In this document: positions 41,542-49,749 of the stretch, one piece after another
Layout of the letters: every line of letters begins with the position of its first letter
Numbering within the stretch: position 1 is the first letter of the stretch
NCBI GenBank assembly: GCA_005223075.1
Contig: NJBO01000002.1
Location: 199,588 to 263,587, forward strand
Reading direction: 5' to 3'
DNA length: 64,000 nucleotides
Source: a candidate division TA06 bacterium B3_TA06
GTDB lineage: Bacteria > Hydrothermota > Tepidihabitantia > B3-TA06
Translations under genes and position numbers: made by a program
The notes under the pieces: model-generated
Databases searched by the model: none
What the model was told of the DNA's origin: nothing
The model's input: the letters and a program-made list of their open reading frames with translations, nothing else

Positions 41542-41569
41542 TTGACAATCCACGTACCCCGCCTATCAT
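41542..41569 (+). promoter_or_regulatory. Promoter of the fumarate-reductase-like pair, leaderless
   Basis: TTGACA (41542-41547), 16-bp spacer, TATCAT (41564-41569); ATG 41577 follows after 7 nt. Confidence 0.8.
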
Positions 41570-41576
41570 TATGGCT

Positions 41577-42332
41577 ATGGAAGAAAAGGAAGTAGAAGTT
41601 AAAGCGCCTGAGGCGGACGCAGAGCCTTCCTGTCCAGACGAGAGCCCGAAAGAAAATCTAATCCCGGTCTTCATCATGGGTAAGCGGTTCTTTGTGCCCG
41701 AAAGCTTCACCATCATCACCGCGATGGAGTATGTGGGTTTTCAGTTCAAGAATGCAGTTGGCTGCCGCGAGGGTTTCTGCGGGGCGTGCGCAACCATCTA
41801 TAGATTGGAAGGCGACTACAAGCTACGCACCGGTCTTGCCTGCCAGACCGTTGTTGAACCCAACATGCACCTTGTGCAGATCCCCTTTACCCCGGCGGTC
41901 AAGGCCGTCTACGACATCTCAAAGCTTAAGCCGGAACTCGTATCCATACAGCGCTACTACCCGGAGGTGTTCCGGTGCGTTGCCTGCAACTCCTGCACCA
42001 AGGCGTGTCCGCAGGAGATCGAGGTCATGGACTACATCCAGGCGGTCAAGCGAGGCGACCTTGAGACCGCGGCCGACCTCTCGTTCGACTGCATCATGTG
42101 CGGTCTGTGTGCGGTGCGTTGCCCTGCGGAGATGGTTCAGCATAACATCGCACTTTTAGCGCGCCGCCTTACTGGCCGCTACCTCTTACCTCGTTCGCAT
42201 CACCTTGAAGAGCGGCTGGCCGAACAGAGGGAAGGTTCCTACGAGAAGGATATTGAGGAACTTATGGGACTTTCGCGCAAAGGGCTAACCAAGCGCTATA
42301 CCGAGCGCGACCTTGACTTCGAGGTCTTCTAG
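41577..42332 (+). CDS. Succinate dehydrogenase/fumarate reductase-type iron-sulfur subunit
   Basis: The 251-residue protein transfers electrons between a quinone or other carrier and the flavoprotein encoded next. It has a plant-type [2Fe-2S] site (CREGFCGACATIY with a later LACQ) and two cysteine groups for further clusters (CVACNSCTKACP, CIMCGLCAVRCP). An acidic 30-residue N-terminal extension (EVEVKAPEADAEPS) is unusual. ATG 41577 is preferred over 41571 because of the promoter. No membrane-anchor genes follow the pair. Confidence 0.85.
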   Translation: MEEKEVEVKAPEADAEPSCPDESPKENLIPVFIMGKRFFVPESFTIITAMEYVGFQFKNAVGCREGFCGACATIYRLEGDYKLRTGLACQTVVEPNMHLVQIPFTPAVKAVYDISKLKPELVSIQRYYPEVFRCVACNSCTKACPQEIEVMDYIQAVKRGDLETAADLSFDCIMCGLCAVRCPAEMVQHNIALLARRLTGRYLLPRSHHLEERLAEQREGSYEKDIEELMGLSRKGLTKRYTERDLDFEVF

Positions 42333-42340
42333 GAGCCCAG

Positions 42341-44029
42341 ATGAGCGGTTATCCTGAATACATGCAAGCCTCCCTGAAGAAAGTCGCCGCGACCCGGCCA
42401 GCACGTCTTGAGAAGGCGAGAGAGGGCCGTGAGGTGGTCAAGGCGATGACATTAGCCGAGCGTGAGGAGGTCCTTAACAAATTTCACCCCGACTACCTGC
42501 CTGACGCGCGCAAACCCGTTCGTGTCGGTCCCAACAATGGCGAGGAGATGACCTCGCGCGTTGTTGATCTTCTTGAGAGCTACCCCCGCATCAACACTGA
42601 TGATTTCGATCTTAGTGAGCCTGATTACGATACTGACGTATTGATCATCGGCGGAGGCGGCGGCGGATGCATGGCTGCAATCCAGGTGGCAAACGCAGGC
42701 ATGAACGCCGTTCTTGCCACCAAGCTGCGCGTTGGTGACTCAAACTCCATGATGTCGCAGGGCGGGATGCAGGCCGCGGTGAACCCGCACGACTCGCCTA
42801 CCATCCACTACCTTGACGCGATAGGCGGCGGCCATTTCGACAACAACCCGGAGCTGGTCCAGGCTATGACCATGGATGCGCCCAGGATCGCGGCTTACCT
42901 TGAGGAACTCGGTGTGATGTGGGACAAGGACTCAGAAGGACGCCTTATGACCGAGTCGGGCGGCGGAACGTCTCGACGCAGGATGCTCTCCTGCCGCGAC
43001 TACACCGGTGCCGAGATACAGCGGGTCCTGCGCGACGAGGTCAAGAACCATCCTGATAAGATTACCATCGTTGAGTACTCGCCGGCAGTCGAGTTGCTTT
43101 TGGACGAGGCAGGAGAGGCTGCTGGTGCGCTCCTCTACAACATGGAGACCGGGGAGTATAACGTTGTGCGTGCCCGCTCGGTGATCATGTCCACCGGAGG
43201 ATACGGCCGTCTGCACATCAAGGGTTTTGCCACAACCAATCACTACGGCGCGACAGCCGACGGTCTGGTGATGGCCTATCACGCCGGGGCCAAGCTTTTA
43301 TACATGGACTCGGTGCAGTTCCATCCCACCGGTGCCGCATACCCTGAGCAGATCGTGGGCTTTTTGATTACCGAGAAGGTGCGAGGACTTGGTGGTCAGC
43401 CGGTCAACAAGGAAGGTGAGCTGTTCGTTTTTCCCCTGGAGCCACGCGACGTTGAGGCTGCGTCATTTATACGCGAGTCAACCGAGCGCTCTCTTGGGAT
43501 CGAGACCCCTACCGGTCGGGTCGGGGTGTGGCTCGATTCGCCCATCGTTAATCTCTTGAACGGTCCTGGCACAATCCAGGCCGCGCTTCCTGCCATGGTG
43601 CGGCAGCTCAAGCGCTTCGGGATAGATATGACTTCCGAACCCATGCTTGTCTATCCTACCCTGCACTACCAGAACGGCGGCATCGAGATCAACGCTGATA
43701 CCCAGACCACCCTTGCCGGTCTTTACGCGGCAGGCGAGATCTCGGGCGGGGTGCACGGCCGCAACCGTTTGATGGGTAACTCGGTTCTGGACTACAACGT
43801 GTTCGGACGCAGGGCAGGTCATGCGGCGGTCGAACGGACCAAAGCTCTGGCCGATCGTCCACCCGCACGTCTTAATCTCGATCACGTGCACGCCTACCGC
43901 GCCGAGCTTGAGGAGGCAGGAATCCCCGAGACTTCTCACGCACCGATCCTTCTCCCCGAATACCGCAACCCCGAGGTCTTAAAGAAACACCGCAAGGACT
44001 ACGATCCGTTCCTGGGCGAGTTCATCTAG
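42341..44029 (+). CDS. Succinate dehydrogenase/fumarate reductase-type flavoprotein
   Basis: The 562-residue protein has an N-terminal extension of about 95 residues, the FAD-binding fold DVLIIGGGGGGCMAAIQ, the SMMSQGGMQAAVN segment, HPTGAAYPEQIVGFLITEKVRG with catalytic-region residues, and YAAGEISGGVHGRNRLMGNS. It interconverts succinate and fumarate or a related pair. AGGAG at the upstream stop serves as its ribosome-binding site. Physiological direction is unknown; with the anaerobic gene set, fumarate reduction is plausible. Confidence 0.87.
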   Translation: MSGYPEYMQASLKKVAATRPARLEKAREGREVVKAMTLAEREEVLNKFHPDYLPDARKPVRVGPNNGEEMTSRVVDLLESYPRINTDDFDLSEPDYDTDVLIIGGGGGGCMAAIQVANAGMNAVLATKLRVGDSNSMMSQGGMQAAVNPHDSPTIHYLDAIGGGHFDNNPELVQAMTMDAPRIAAYLEELGVMWDKDSEGRLMTESGGGTSRRRMLSCRDYTGAEIQRVLRDEVKNHPDKITIVEYSPAVELLLDEAGEAAGALLYNMETGEYNVVRARSVIMSTGGYGRLHIKGFATTNHYGATADGLVMAYHAGAKLLYMDSVQFHPTGAAYPEQIVGFLITEKVRGLGGQPVNKEGELFVFPLEPRDVEAASFIRESTERSLGIETPTGRVGVWLDSPIVNLLNGPGTIQAALPAMVRQLKRFGIDMTSEPMLVYPTLHYQNGGIEINADTQTTLAGLYAAGEISGGVHGRNRLMGNSVLDYNVFGRRAGHAAVERTKALADRPPARLNLDHVHAYRAELEEAGIPETSHAPILLPEYRNPEVLKKHRKDYDPFLGEFI

Positions 44030-44201
44030 AGCCGCTTCTACTCGATCGAGGTGTTCAGGGTGCGGGGCTTAAGTAGGTACCTATTTTACCTCTAAAAGTC
44101 AAAACATACTTAACAGGAAACTATTTATATATTACAAGAGATGTAGAGTTAGGGCGGTCAACACTGTCCGTCCGGTTATCTCCTTTTGGGCTCTACAAGG
44201 C

Positions 44202-44229
44202 TTGACGAGCTAATCTTTTTCACTAAAAT
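44202..44229 (+). promoter_or_regulatory. Promoter of the DUF4389 gene
   Basis: TTGACG (44202-44207), 16-bp spacer, TAAAAT (44224-44229), then GAGAGGAGGTTGCA before GTG 44265. Positions 44030-44201 hold no feature I can support. Confidence 0.75.
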
Positions 44230-44264
44230 AGGGCAACCAAAACCAACCTTGAGAGGAGGTTGCA

Positions 44265-44873
44265 GTGAGTCCTATAGAGTATCCCGTTCATTATAAAGTG
44301 GACCATCCTGAGAAGCTCTCGCGTGGTCTTCTTTTCCTGCGTTTGTTTCTAGCGTGGATCTACGTTGGGATCCCGCACGGCTTCCTGCTTTTCTTCATCG
44401 GTATCGCGGCTTTTGTGGTTATGATCATCGCGTGGTTCGCGGTTCTTTTTACCGCCAAGTACCCGAAGTGGGCGTTCAACTTCGTGCTCTTCTATTGGCG
44501 CTGGCAACTGCGTGTCCTAGCTTACCTTTATTATATGACCGATGTGTATCCTCCCTTCACAGGCAAGGAGATCGAGGGTCACCCGGTTCACTTCTCCATT
44601 GACTACCCTGAGAGGCTCTCGCGTGGTCTTTTGTTCCTCAGGCTTTTCCTCGGCTGGGCCTACATCTGGATCCCTCACTATCTTATACTCTGGCCGCTTT
44701 TAATGGCGGTGAGCTTCATCGTAAGTGCTTCCTGGTGGGTAATCCTCTTTACGGGTCGCTATCCGCGGAATATGTTCAACCTCATTGTGGGCGTCTATCG
44801 TTGGTATCTGCGAGTGATGGCCTACTCTGGCTTCATGACCGACAGGTACCCGCCCTTCACCGACGAGGAATAA
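44265..44873 (+). CDS. Membrane protein with two DUF4389 repeats
   Basis: The 202-residue protein is an internal duplication. Each half begins with a short strand region (YPVHYKVDHPEKLSRGLLFL and HPVHFSIDYPERLSRGLLFL), has two membrane helices and ends YMTDVYPPF or FMTDRYPPF. This matches DUF4389, whose function is unknown. The start is GTG behind a strong Shine-Dalgarno sequence. It is a single-gene unit with its own promoter and terminator. Confidence 0.85.
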   Translation: MSPIEYPVHYKVDHPEKLSRGLLFLRLFLAWIYVGIPHGFLLFFIGIAAFVVMIIAWFAVLFTAKYPKWAFNFVLFYWRWQLRVLAYLYYMTDVYPPFTGKEIEGHPVHFSIDYPERLSRGLLFLRLFLGWAYIWIPHYLILWPLLMAVSFIVSASWWVILFTGRYPRNMFNLIVGVYRWYLRVMAYSGFMTDRYPPFTDEE

Positions 44874-44901
44874 GATCTAAATAGAGAGCCAAAAGATTAA
44901 T

Positions 44902-44921
44902 GAGGCCGGACGACCGGCCTC
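44902..44921 (+). terminator. Terminator of the DUF4389 gene
   Basis: GAGGCCGG-ACGA-CCGGCCTC followed by TATTCTTTATT. Confidence 0.8.
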
Positions 44922-44951
44922 TATTCTTTATTGAGGGGTTACATCAATCAC

Positions 44952-44979
44952 TTGACTTCCTTTGTGAAATGTGTATAGT
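44952..44979 (+). promoter_or_regulatory. Promoter of the endonuclease/phosphatase gene
   Basis: TTGACT (44952-44957), 16-bp spacer, TATAGT (44974-44979). Confidence 0.8.
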
Positions 44980-45024
44980 CTGCCCGTACGGTAGAACGTA
45001 GAGGATAAGCCAAAAGGAGGAGAT

Positions 45025-46050
45025 ATGCATAAACTCAAGCTCTGCAGCTACAACATAAAGTGGATGGCGCACCTTTTTAAAAAGAAGGGTGTTGAGCCAT
45101 TAACCGGCTCCTCGGAGGAGGCCGAGCGTAGCAAAGCCATTGCTTATGTGATTAAGGCCGTAGATCCGGATATCTTGGGTATATGCGAAGCACCAAATTC
45201 ACCCCAGCATCTTGAGAACTGGGTTCGAGAGTTCTTGTCAGACGCAGGTTACAACGTGGTAATGGCGGAGGAGGGGTTTCTTTCCCGTGGACAACAGGAG
45301 CTTGCCGTCCTTTACAAATCTGAGAAGGTGCACGTTGGGGTGGCACATGAACGCAACGCGAAACGCGACCCATTCAACGGCAGATTTGAGTTCGACACAG
45401 ACGACGACAGGATAGAGGAGATACATAGGTTTTATAGGCCACCTCTGGAGGCCTTGATAACTACCCCTGACGGTAATCGGGAGCTGGCGATGCTTATGGT
45501 TACCCACACGAAATCCAAGGGGATCTTCAACGCCGTTGATCTGTTGACCTACGAACGTTCCTCCAGACGTAACAGGTTAAAGCTTTTGGCGCAGTGCTCC
45601 TGGATTCGCAAGAGGGTCGATCAGTGGATGAATGAGGACGGCTGCCAGGTTATTGTTATGGGTGACTTCAACGACGGACCTGAGATGGATTACGATGAGC
45701 GTCGCCTTTGCAAGAGTGCGGTTGAGATCGTTATGGGCTCGATCTGGGAACCTTCTGGGGTTCTGCAAAACGCGGTCGAAAAGCCTGGATGGAGATGGAG
45801 CAGAAACAGGAAGAAAGCCGGTTGGATGCCAGCCTCGGCGTGCTTCAAGGATCGCTTCACCGAAGATTACGTAAATGTACTTATCGATCACGTACTCTTC
45901 TCGCAAGGAATCAAGATCTCAGAGCCCGGATGCGGTCGTGTATGGAACCCCTACCAGAACGAGAAGGAGATCGGTGATAAAAAACTGAGAGAAGCACTTG
46001 ATAAGGCATCCGACCACTATCCCGTCTCGGTGGAGGTGGAGATAGAATAG
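45025..46050 (+). CDS. Endonuclease/exonuclease/phosphatase family protein
   Basis: The 341-residue protein has the fold shared by DNase I, exonuclease III and inositol phosphatases: SYNIKWM at the start, DILGICEAPN with a metal-binding Glu, VMGDFNDGP, and a C-terminal ASDHYPVSVEV. It should cleave phosphodiester or phosphomonoester bonds using Mg. No signal peptide is seen, so it is cytoplasmic. AAAAGGAGGAGAT precedes ATG. The substrate is unknown. Confidence 0.85.
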   Translation: MHKLKLCSYNIKWMAHLFKKKGVEPLTGSSEEAERSKAIAYVIKAVDPDILGICEAPNSPQHLENWVREFLSDAGYNVVMAEEGFLSRGQQELAVLYKSEKVHVGVAHERNAKRDPFNGRFEFDTDDDRIEEIHRFYRPPLEALITTPDGNRELAMLMVTHTKSKGIFNAVDLLTYERSSRRNRLKLLAQCSWIRKRVDQWMNEDGCQVIVMGDFNDGPEMDYDERRLCKSAVEIVMGSIWEPSGVLQNAVEKPGWRWSRNRKKAGWMPASACFKDRFTEDYVNVLIDHVLFSQGIKISEPGCGRVWNPYQNEKEIGDKKLREALDKASDHYPVSVEVEIE

Positions 46051-46090
46051 TAGTTACAGCGTTTTTCAGGGATTCGTGAGGAGGGCAACA

Positions 46091-46118
46091 AAAGCCCCGG
46101 ACTGGGGGCCGGGGCTTT
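46091..46118. terminator. Terminator between convergent genes
   Basis: AAAGCCCCGG/CCGGGGCTTT with an 8-nt loop, followed by ATCTCTTC. Confidence 0.75.
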
Positions 46119-46174
46119 ATCTCTTCTCGTGTGAGACACTCCATGTGGGTTACGGGATCAAAATTCCATCGTGA

Positions 46175-47059
46175 TCAGTTTTTTGCCTTATCCCGCTTAC
46201 GTTTCCGGATGATGCAGACAACCACTCGTTCGATCCCCCAACCTATCAGGGCCAGAGGGACGACAAGAATCACAAGCACGAGTAAAATCCCCACCAGTAT
46301 CTTTACAAGCACGCGCGTGGTATTTACTACTCCCCTCCAGACATTACTCCAATAACGCGAAGGCACGCGTCTGGGAGTGACCTTGCTGCACAGGGTTAGG
46401 TTGATGGTGGATTCAGCAGCCATCGTCTCAAGATATTTTATGCGGCCCTTGATCCGGTTGACGTTGCCATCCACACGCTGAAGCTCGTGTTCGACCTTGA
46501 TGATCTCTTCTACATTACGCGCCCTATTCAGGTGTCCGAAAAGGCGTTTGCGCAGTTCAAGCTGGGTCTGGAGCTGAGCCTCGAGATCGTAGTACTCCTC
46601 GGTTACGTCCTGGCCCGAGATCTGCTTTCGTTGTACCACACCCAGTTCTTCGAAAGCGCTGATAAGATGGATGAACCCTCCAGGCGCTACCTTGACGGTA
46701 AGTTCTGCTCGTGCGCCTTCGGTTTCAGAGATGGTGCTGCTTTGAACATATCCGCCACTCTCCTCGGTCAGCTGGACAGCGCGGGTATAGGCGGCATCCA
46801 CGTCCTTTACCCTGATGGAGAGCGACGCTCGCTTGATGATCATACGGGTTGAGGGGAGGCTGAGGATATCGGCTTTGCCTCCTGCCATTTCTGCCATTTG
46901 AGCACCGGACGCAGCTTTACTCTGGAACGACACATCCCCTCTGGATAAGGTCATGGGTGCTCCCTCATCATACTTTGGCTCCGCCGACCCCTTGCCGCGG
47001 CAACCGAGCAATCCCCCAAGAGCTAAAAGGACTACTAAAAAAGAAATCCAGCGCTTCAT
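46175..47059 (-). CDS. DUF4349 lipoprotein
   Basis: The 294-residue protein has a lipoprotein signal (LLALGGLLGC), a DUF4349-type core (SIRVKDVDAAYTRAVQLTEE, GGYVQSSTIS, LTVKVAPGGF) with a coiled coil (NVEEIIKVEHELQRVDGNVN), and a C-terminal membrane helix (ILVGILLVLVILVVPLALIG) followed by basic residues. Double anchoring by lipid and helix is normal for this family; its role is unknown. AAGGAGGTTCCT precedes ATG. Confidence 0.85.
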   Translation of the reverse strand: MKRWISFLVVLLALGGLLGCRGKGSAEPKYDEGAPMTLSRGDVSFQSKAASGAQMAEMAGGKADILSLPSTRMIIKRASLSIRVKDVDAAYTRAVQLTEESGGYVQSSTISETEGARAELTVKVAPGGFIHLISAFEELGVVQRKQISGQDVTEEYYDLEAQLQTQLELRKRLFGHLNRARNVEEIIKVEHELQRVDGNVNRIKGRIKYLETMAAESTINLTLCSKVTPRRVPSRYWSNVWRGVVNTTRVLVKILVGILLVLVILVVPLALIGWGIERVVVCIIRKRKRDKAKN

Positions 47060-47145
47060 AGGAACCTCCTTGGTAACCGATTCAATAGGTAATACACGCT
47101 CCCCCTTGCTTTATTCCATCCGATTTGATGGCTAATGTTACTGGA

Positions 47146-47355
47146 TCAGTCTATGTCGCACTCTACCTTGATGGGAATCAAGGGGATCTTGGTTGACTCG
47201 ATATCCTCGATCTCGCCTTTGTCGTAGAGCTCCACTTTAATCTCGTTCGTGTCAAGGGTTATCTTCTGGACCCAGGCTTCTACATGATCACCCTTCGGAT
47301 CCACTTCAATCAGGTATTCTTCAGGGGCGAAACCTTGGATATCCGAGGTATCCAC
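47146..47355 (-). CDS. Small acidic protein of unknown function, start uncertain
   Basis: The 69-residue frame from GTG 47355 has alternating charged and hydrophobic residues typical of a small beta protein (YLIEVDPKGDHVEAWVQKIT, NEIKVELYDKGEIE). The same frame reads sensibly further upstream (AHCLDFLAESGAFGVTVDIA) as far as the ogt stop, but has no ATG, GTG or TTG. The ATG that overlaps the ogt stop (ATGA, 47437) is in a different frame and stops after 17 codons, so a frameshift near 47385-47435 may have separated the start from the body. Confidence 0.45.
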   Translation of the reverse strand: MDTSDIQGFAPEEYLIEVDPKGDHVEAWVQKITLDTNEIKVELYDKGEIEDIESTKIPLIPIKVECDID

Positions 47356-47434
47356 AATGCTGCTTGAGTAGGCGATGTCAACTGTTACCCCAAAAGCCCC
47401 CGACTCTGCAAGGAAGTCGAGGCAATGCGCAACG

Positions 47435-47908
47435 TCATCGGCTGGAAATCATCCCTTTTTCCAACTCAAGCAGGCGGGCCTTGAGACCCAATCCGCCGCC
47501 GAAACCGGTGAGCGAGCCGTTCGAGCCGATCACCCGGTGGCACGGTATCACTAGAGGGAAGGGGTTGCGAGCCATCACCCTGCCTACCGCTCTGGCTGCC
47601 TTCGGGTTGCCTGCACGCCTGGCAAGCTCTGCGTAGGAGAGCATCTGGCCGCAGCGCGTCCTTGCCAATGCCTTCGATACCTTTCTTGCAAAGGGCGTCA
47701 ACCTTTCCCAGTTAATCGGTAGACTAAAACTCACCTCCTTGCCAGCCAGATAATCGCCGAGCTGTGCAAAGAATCTTTCGACTTCTGGTGGCGGGTTTTC
47801 GTTCGATATGCCTGGCCGGGCAGGGTTTATGAGTATCTCGTGCGCCTTGCCGTCTTTCCATCGTACCGCAACCCGGAGCGTACCTGAGGTAAAGAGGAAC
47901 GTCTGCAT
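47435..47908 (-). CDS. ogt: Methylated-DNA-protein cysteine methyltransferase
   Basis: The 157-residue repair protein removes alkyl groups from O6-alkylguanine by transfer to its own cysteine. It has the active-site motif IPCHRVIG, the RALARTRCGQMLSYAELARR helix-turn-helix region with the intercalating Arg, and the FGGGLGLKARLLELE end. ATG 47908 lies 6 nt after TATACT, so the mRNA is leaderless. It is divergent from pdxA. Confidence 0.93.
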   Translation of the reverse strand: MQTFLFTSGTLRVAVRWKDGKAHEILINPARPGISNENPPPEVERFFAQLGDYLAGKEVSFSLPINWERLTPFARKVSKALARTRCGQMLSYAELARRAGNPKAARAVGRVMARNPFPLVIPCHRVIGSNGSLTGFGGGLGLKARLLELEKGMISSR

Positions 47909-47914
47909 CAGATT

Positions 47915-47942
47915 AGTATAGGTAGCGATCCGTTAACGTCAA
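47915..47942 (-). promoter_or_regulatory. Promoter of ogt, leaderless
   Basis: TTGACG (47937-47942), 16-bp spacer, TATACT (47915-47920); ATG follows after 6 nt. Confidence 0.8.
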
Positions 47943-47948
47943 TTAGTC

Positions 47949-47976
47949 TTGCCCTCGGCTCGAAAATGATTACAAT
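47949..47976 (+). promoter_or_regulatory. Promoter of the pdxA operon, leaderless
   Basis: TTGCCC (47949-47954), 16-bp spacer, TACAAT (47971-47976); GTG 47983 follows after 6 nt. Confidence 0.65.
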
Positions 47977-47982
47977 ACCGGT

Positions 47983-48894
47983 GTGGCGAGAATCGGGATA
48001 ACCCTCGGTGATCCAGCAGGTATAGGCCCGGAGATTGTGGTCAAAGCCTTAGCCAAACTGCGCAAGGAACCGATTCACTTGACAATCATAGGTTCCGTAA
48101 GTATCCTTACCGCGGCTCAGATGATGCTTAAGACGAACTTCCCCTTGCCCCGAGTAGCCGATACCGGCGAGGTGGATTTTGAGTTCTCTCGTGTGCAGCC
48201 CTCGGCGGGTAAAGCAGCGCTCGAAGCAATAAAGAAAGCCGTCAAACTCCTCAAGGAGGGCGAGATAGACGCATTGGTTACCGCTCCTGTGAGTAAAGAA
48301 GCCATCGGGCTTTCCGAGCCTGGCTTCACCGGCCACACCGAGTTCCTTGCCTCCGAGTTTGGAACCGGTGAGGTGCTTATGGTCGCTCACTCGCCCTACG
48401 CATCCTTTGCGTTTGTGACAACCCACCACCCGCTTCAAGACGTGCCAGGACTCATCACGACCGACCGCGTTTTACACAAGCTTGAGCTCTACAACGATTT
48501 TCTCGTGACCCTTCATGGCCGCGAGGTCAGCATAGCAGTTCTCGCACTTAACCCACACTCTGAAGAGTTTTCGTATGGAGAGGAGAAAAAGATAGCAGAC
48601 GCCGTCTCCGCAGCCAACAAGGAGGGACTTGATGTTCAAGGTCCCTATCCCGCAGACACGTTTCATCGTCATATACAAGAGGTGGACGGCTTTCTTACCC
48701 AGTATCATGATCAGGGGATGATACCTGCCAAGCTGCTGTCACGCGGCGAAGGCGTCAACGTCACCTGGGGACTGGGGTTCGTGCGCACCTCACCGTTGCA
48801 CGGCACGGCCTTCGATATTGCAGGCAAGGGTGAGGCCGATCCATCAAGTATGATAGCGGCCATCCGCATGGCAGATTACCTGACAAGGAGCTAG
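47983..48894 (+). CDS. pdxA: 4-hydroxythreonine-4-phosphate dehydrogenase
   Basis: The 303-residue enzyme oxidises 4-phosphohydroxy-threonine in DXP-independent-start vitamin B6 synthesis. Signature segments are ITLGDPAGIGPEIVVKAL, LVTAPVSKEAI, GFTGHTEFLA with a metal-binding His, HPHSEEFSYGEEK-like sequence (LNPHSEEF), YHDQGMIPAKLL and VRTSPLHGTAFDIAGKG. The start is GTG 47983. It leads a seven-gene run in which most stops touch or overlap the next start. Confidence 0.95.
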   Translation: MARIGITLGDPAGIGPEIVVKALAKLRKEPIHLTIIGSVSILTAAQMMLKTNFPLPRVADTGEVDFEFSRVQPSAGKAALEAIKKAVKLLKEGEIDALVTAPVSKEAIGLSEPGFTGHTEFLASEFGTGEVLMVAHSPYASFAFVTTHHPLQDVPGLITTDRVLHKLELYNDFLVTLHGREVSIAVLALNPHSEEFSYGEEKKIADAVSAANKEGLDVQGPYPADTFHRHIQEVDGFLTQYHDQGMIPAKLLSRGEGVNVTWGLGFVRTSPLHGTAFDIAGKGEADPSSMIAAIRMADYLTRS

Positions 48895-49749
48895 ATGGAA
48901 AAAGAAGGTTTTGATTTCAAACCTATCCAGCCGCCTGAGGAGTTAATCGGCAAGTTGACTGCCAAAGCGCGTCGGTTGCGTAAAGATGTGCTCGTGATGC
49001 TTGCGAAGGCTGGCTCAGGACACACCGGCGGCTCGCTTTCGGCCGTAGACATACTCACCACCCTTTACTATCACGTTCTGCGCCACAGACCTCACGAGCC
49101 TGGCTGGCCGGACCGAGACCGCTTCGTGCTCTCCAAGGGACACGCCGCACCCTCGCTTTACGCCGTGCTTGCTGACTGCGGATACTTCCCGGCCAAGCAC
49201 CTTAAGACCCTGCGAAGGTTGGGTTCGCCCCTGCAAGGCCATCCCTGTCTGTGCACCCCGGGTGTGGAGATATGCACCGGTTCTCTTGGGCACGGTCTCT
49301 CGCTTGCCAACGGGATGGCGTTAGGTCTTCGTATTGACCGTAAAGATTCACGCGTCTACGCGCTTCTTGGCGACGGCGAGTGCGAGGAGGGCGAGGTTTG
49401 GGAGGCGGCTATGAGCTCTGCACACTTCAAGCTTTCAAACCTTACGGCGATTGTAGACAAGAACAGGCTGCAGATCGACGGCCCAACCTCGGAGGTGATG
49501 AACATAGATCCCCTGGATGAGAAGTTCCGTTCATTCGGCTGGCAGGCGCTTGTGGTCGACGGGCACGACTTCAAGCAGTTACTTTCCGCGTTTCGTTTCG
49601 CCGCACAGGAACGACGCTGCCCCACCGTTATCATTGCAAACACCGTCAAGGGCAAAGGGGTATCCTTCATGGAAAACAACCTTGAGTTCCACGGTCGTGC
49701 GCCAACCGAAGAGGAGTTGAAATGGGCTCTGGCAGAACTGGGCGAGTAG
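48895..49749 (+). CDS. Transketolase, N-terminal (TPP-binding) subunit
   Basis: The 284-residue subunit has the pyrophosphate part of transketolase: AKAGSGHTGGSLSAVDILTT, RFVLSKGHAAPSLYAVL, GSLGHGLSLANGMALG and the TPP motif GDGECEEGEVWEAAM. With the next gene it forms a split transketolase, as in many archaea and anaerobic bacteria. It acts in the non-oxidative pentose phosphate pathway. Its ATG follows the pdxA stop directly. Confidence 0.93.
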   Translation: MEKEGFDFKPIQPPEELIGKLTAKARRLRKDVLVMLAKAGSGHTGGSLSAVDILTTLYYHVLRHRPHEPGWPDRDRFVLSKGHAAPSLYAVLADCGYFPAKHLKTLRRLGSPLQGHPCLCTPGVEICTGSLGHGLSLANGMALGLRIDRKDSRVYALLGDGECEEGEVWEAAMSSAHFKLSNLTAIVDKNRLQIDGPTSEVMNIDPLDEKFRSFGWQALVVDGHDFKQLLSAFRFAAQERRCPTVIIANTVKGKGVSFMENNLEFHGRAPTEEELKWALAELGE

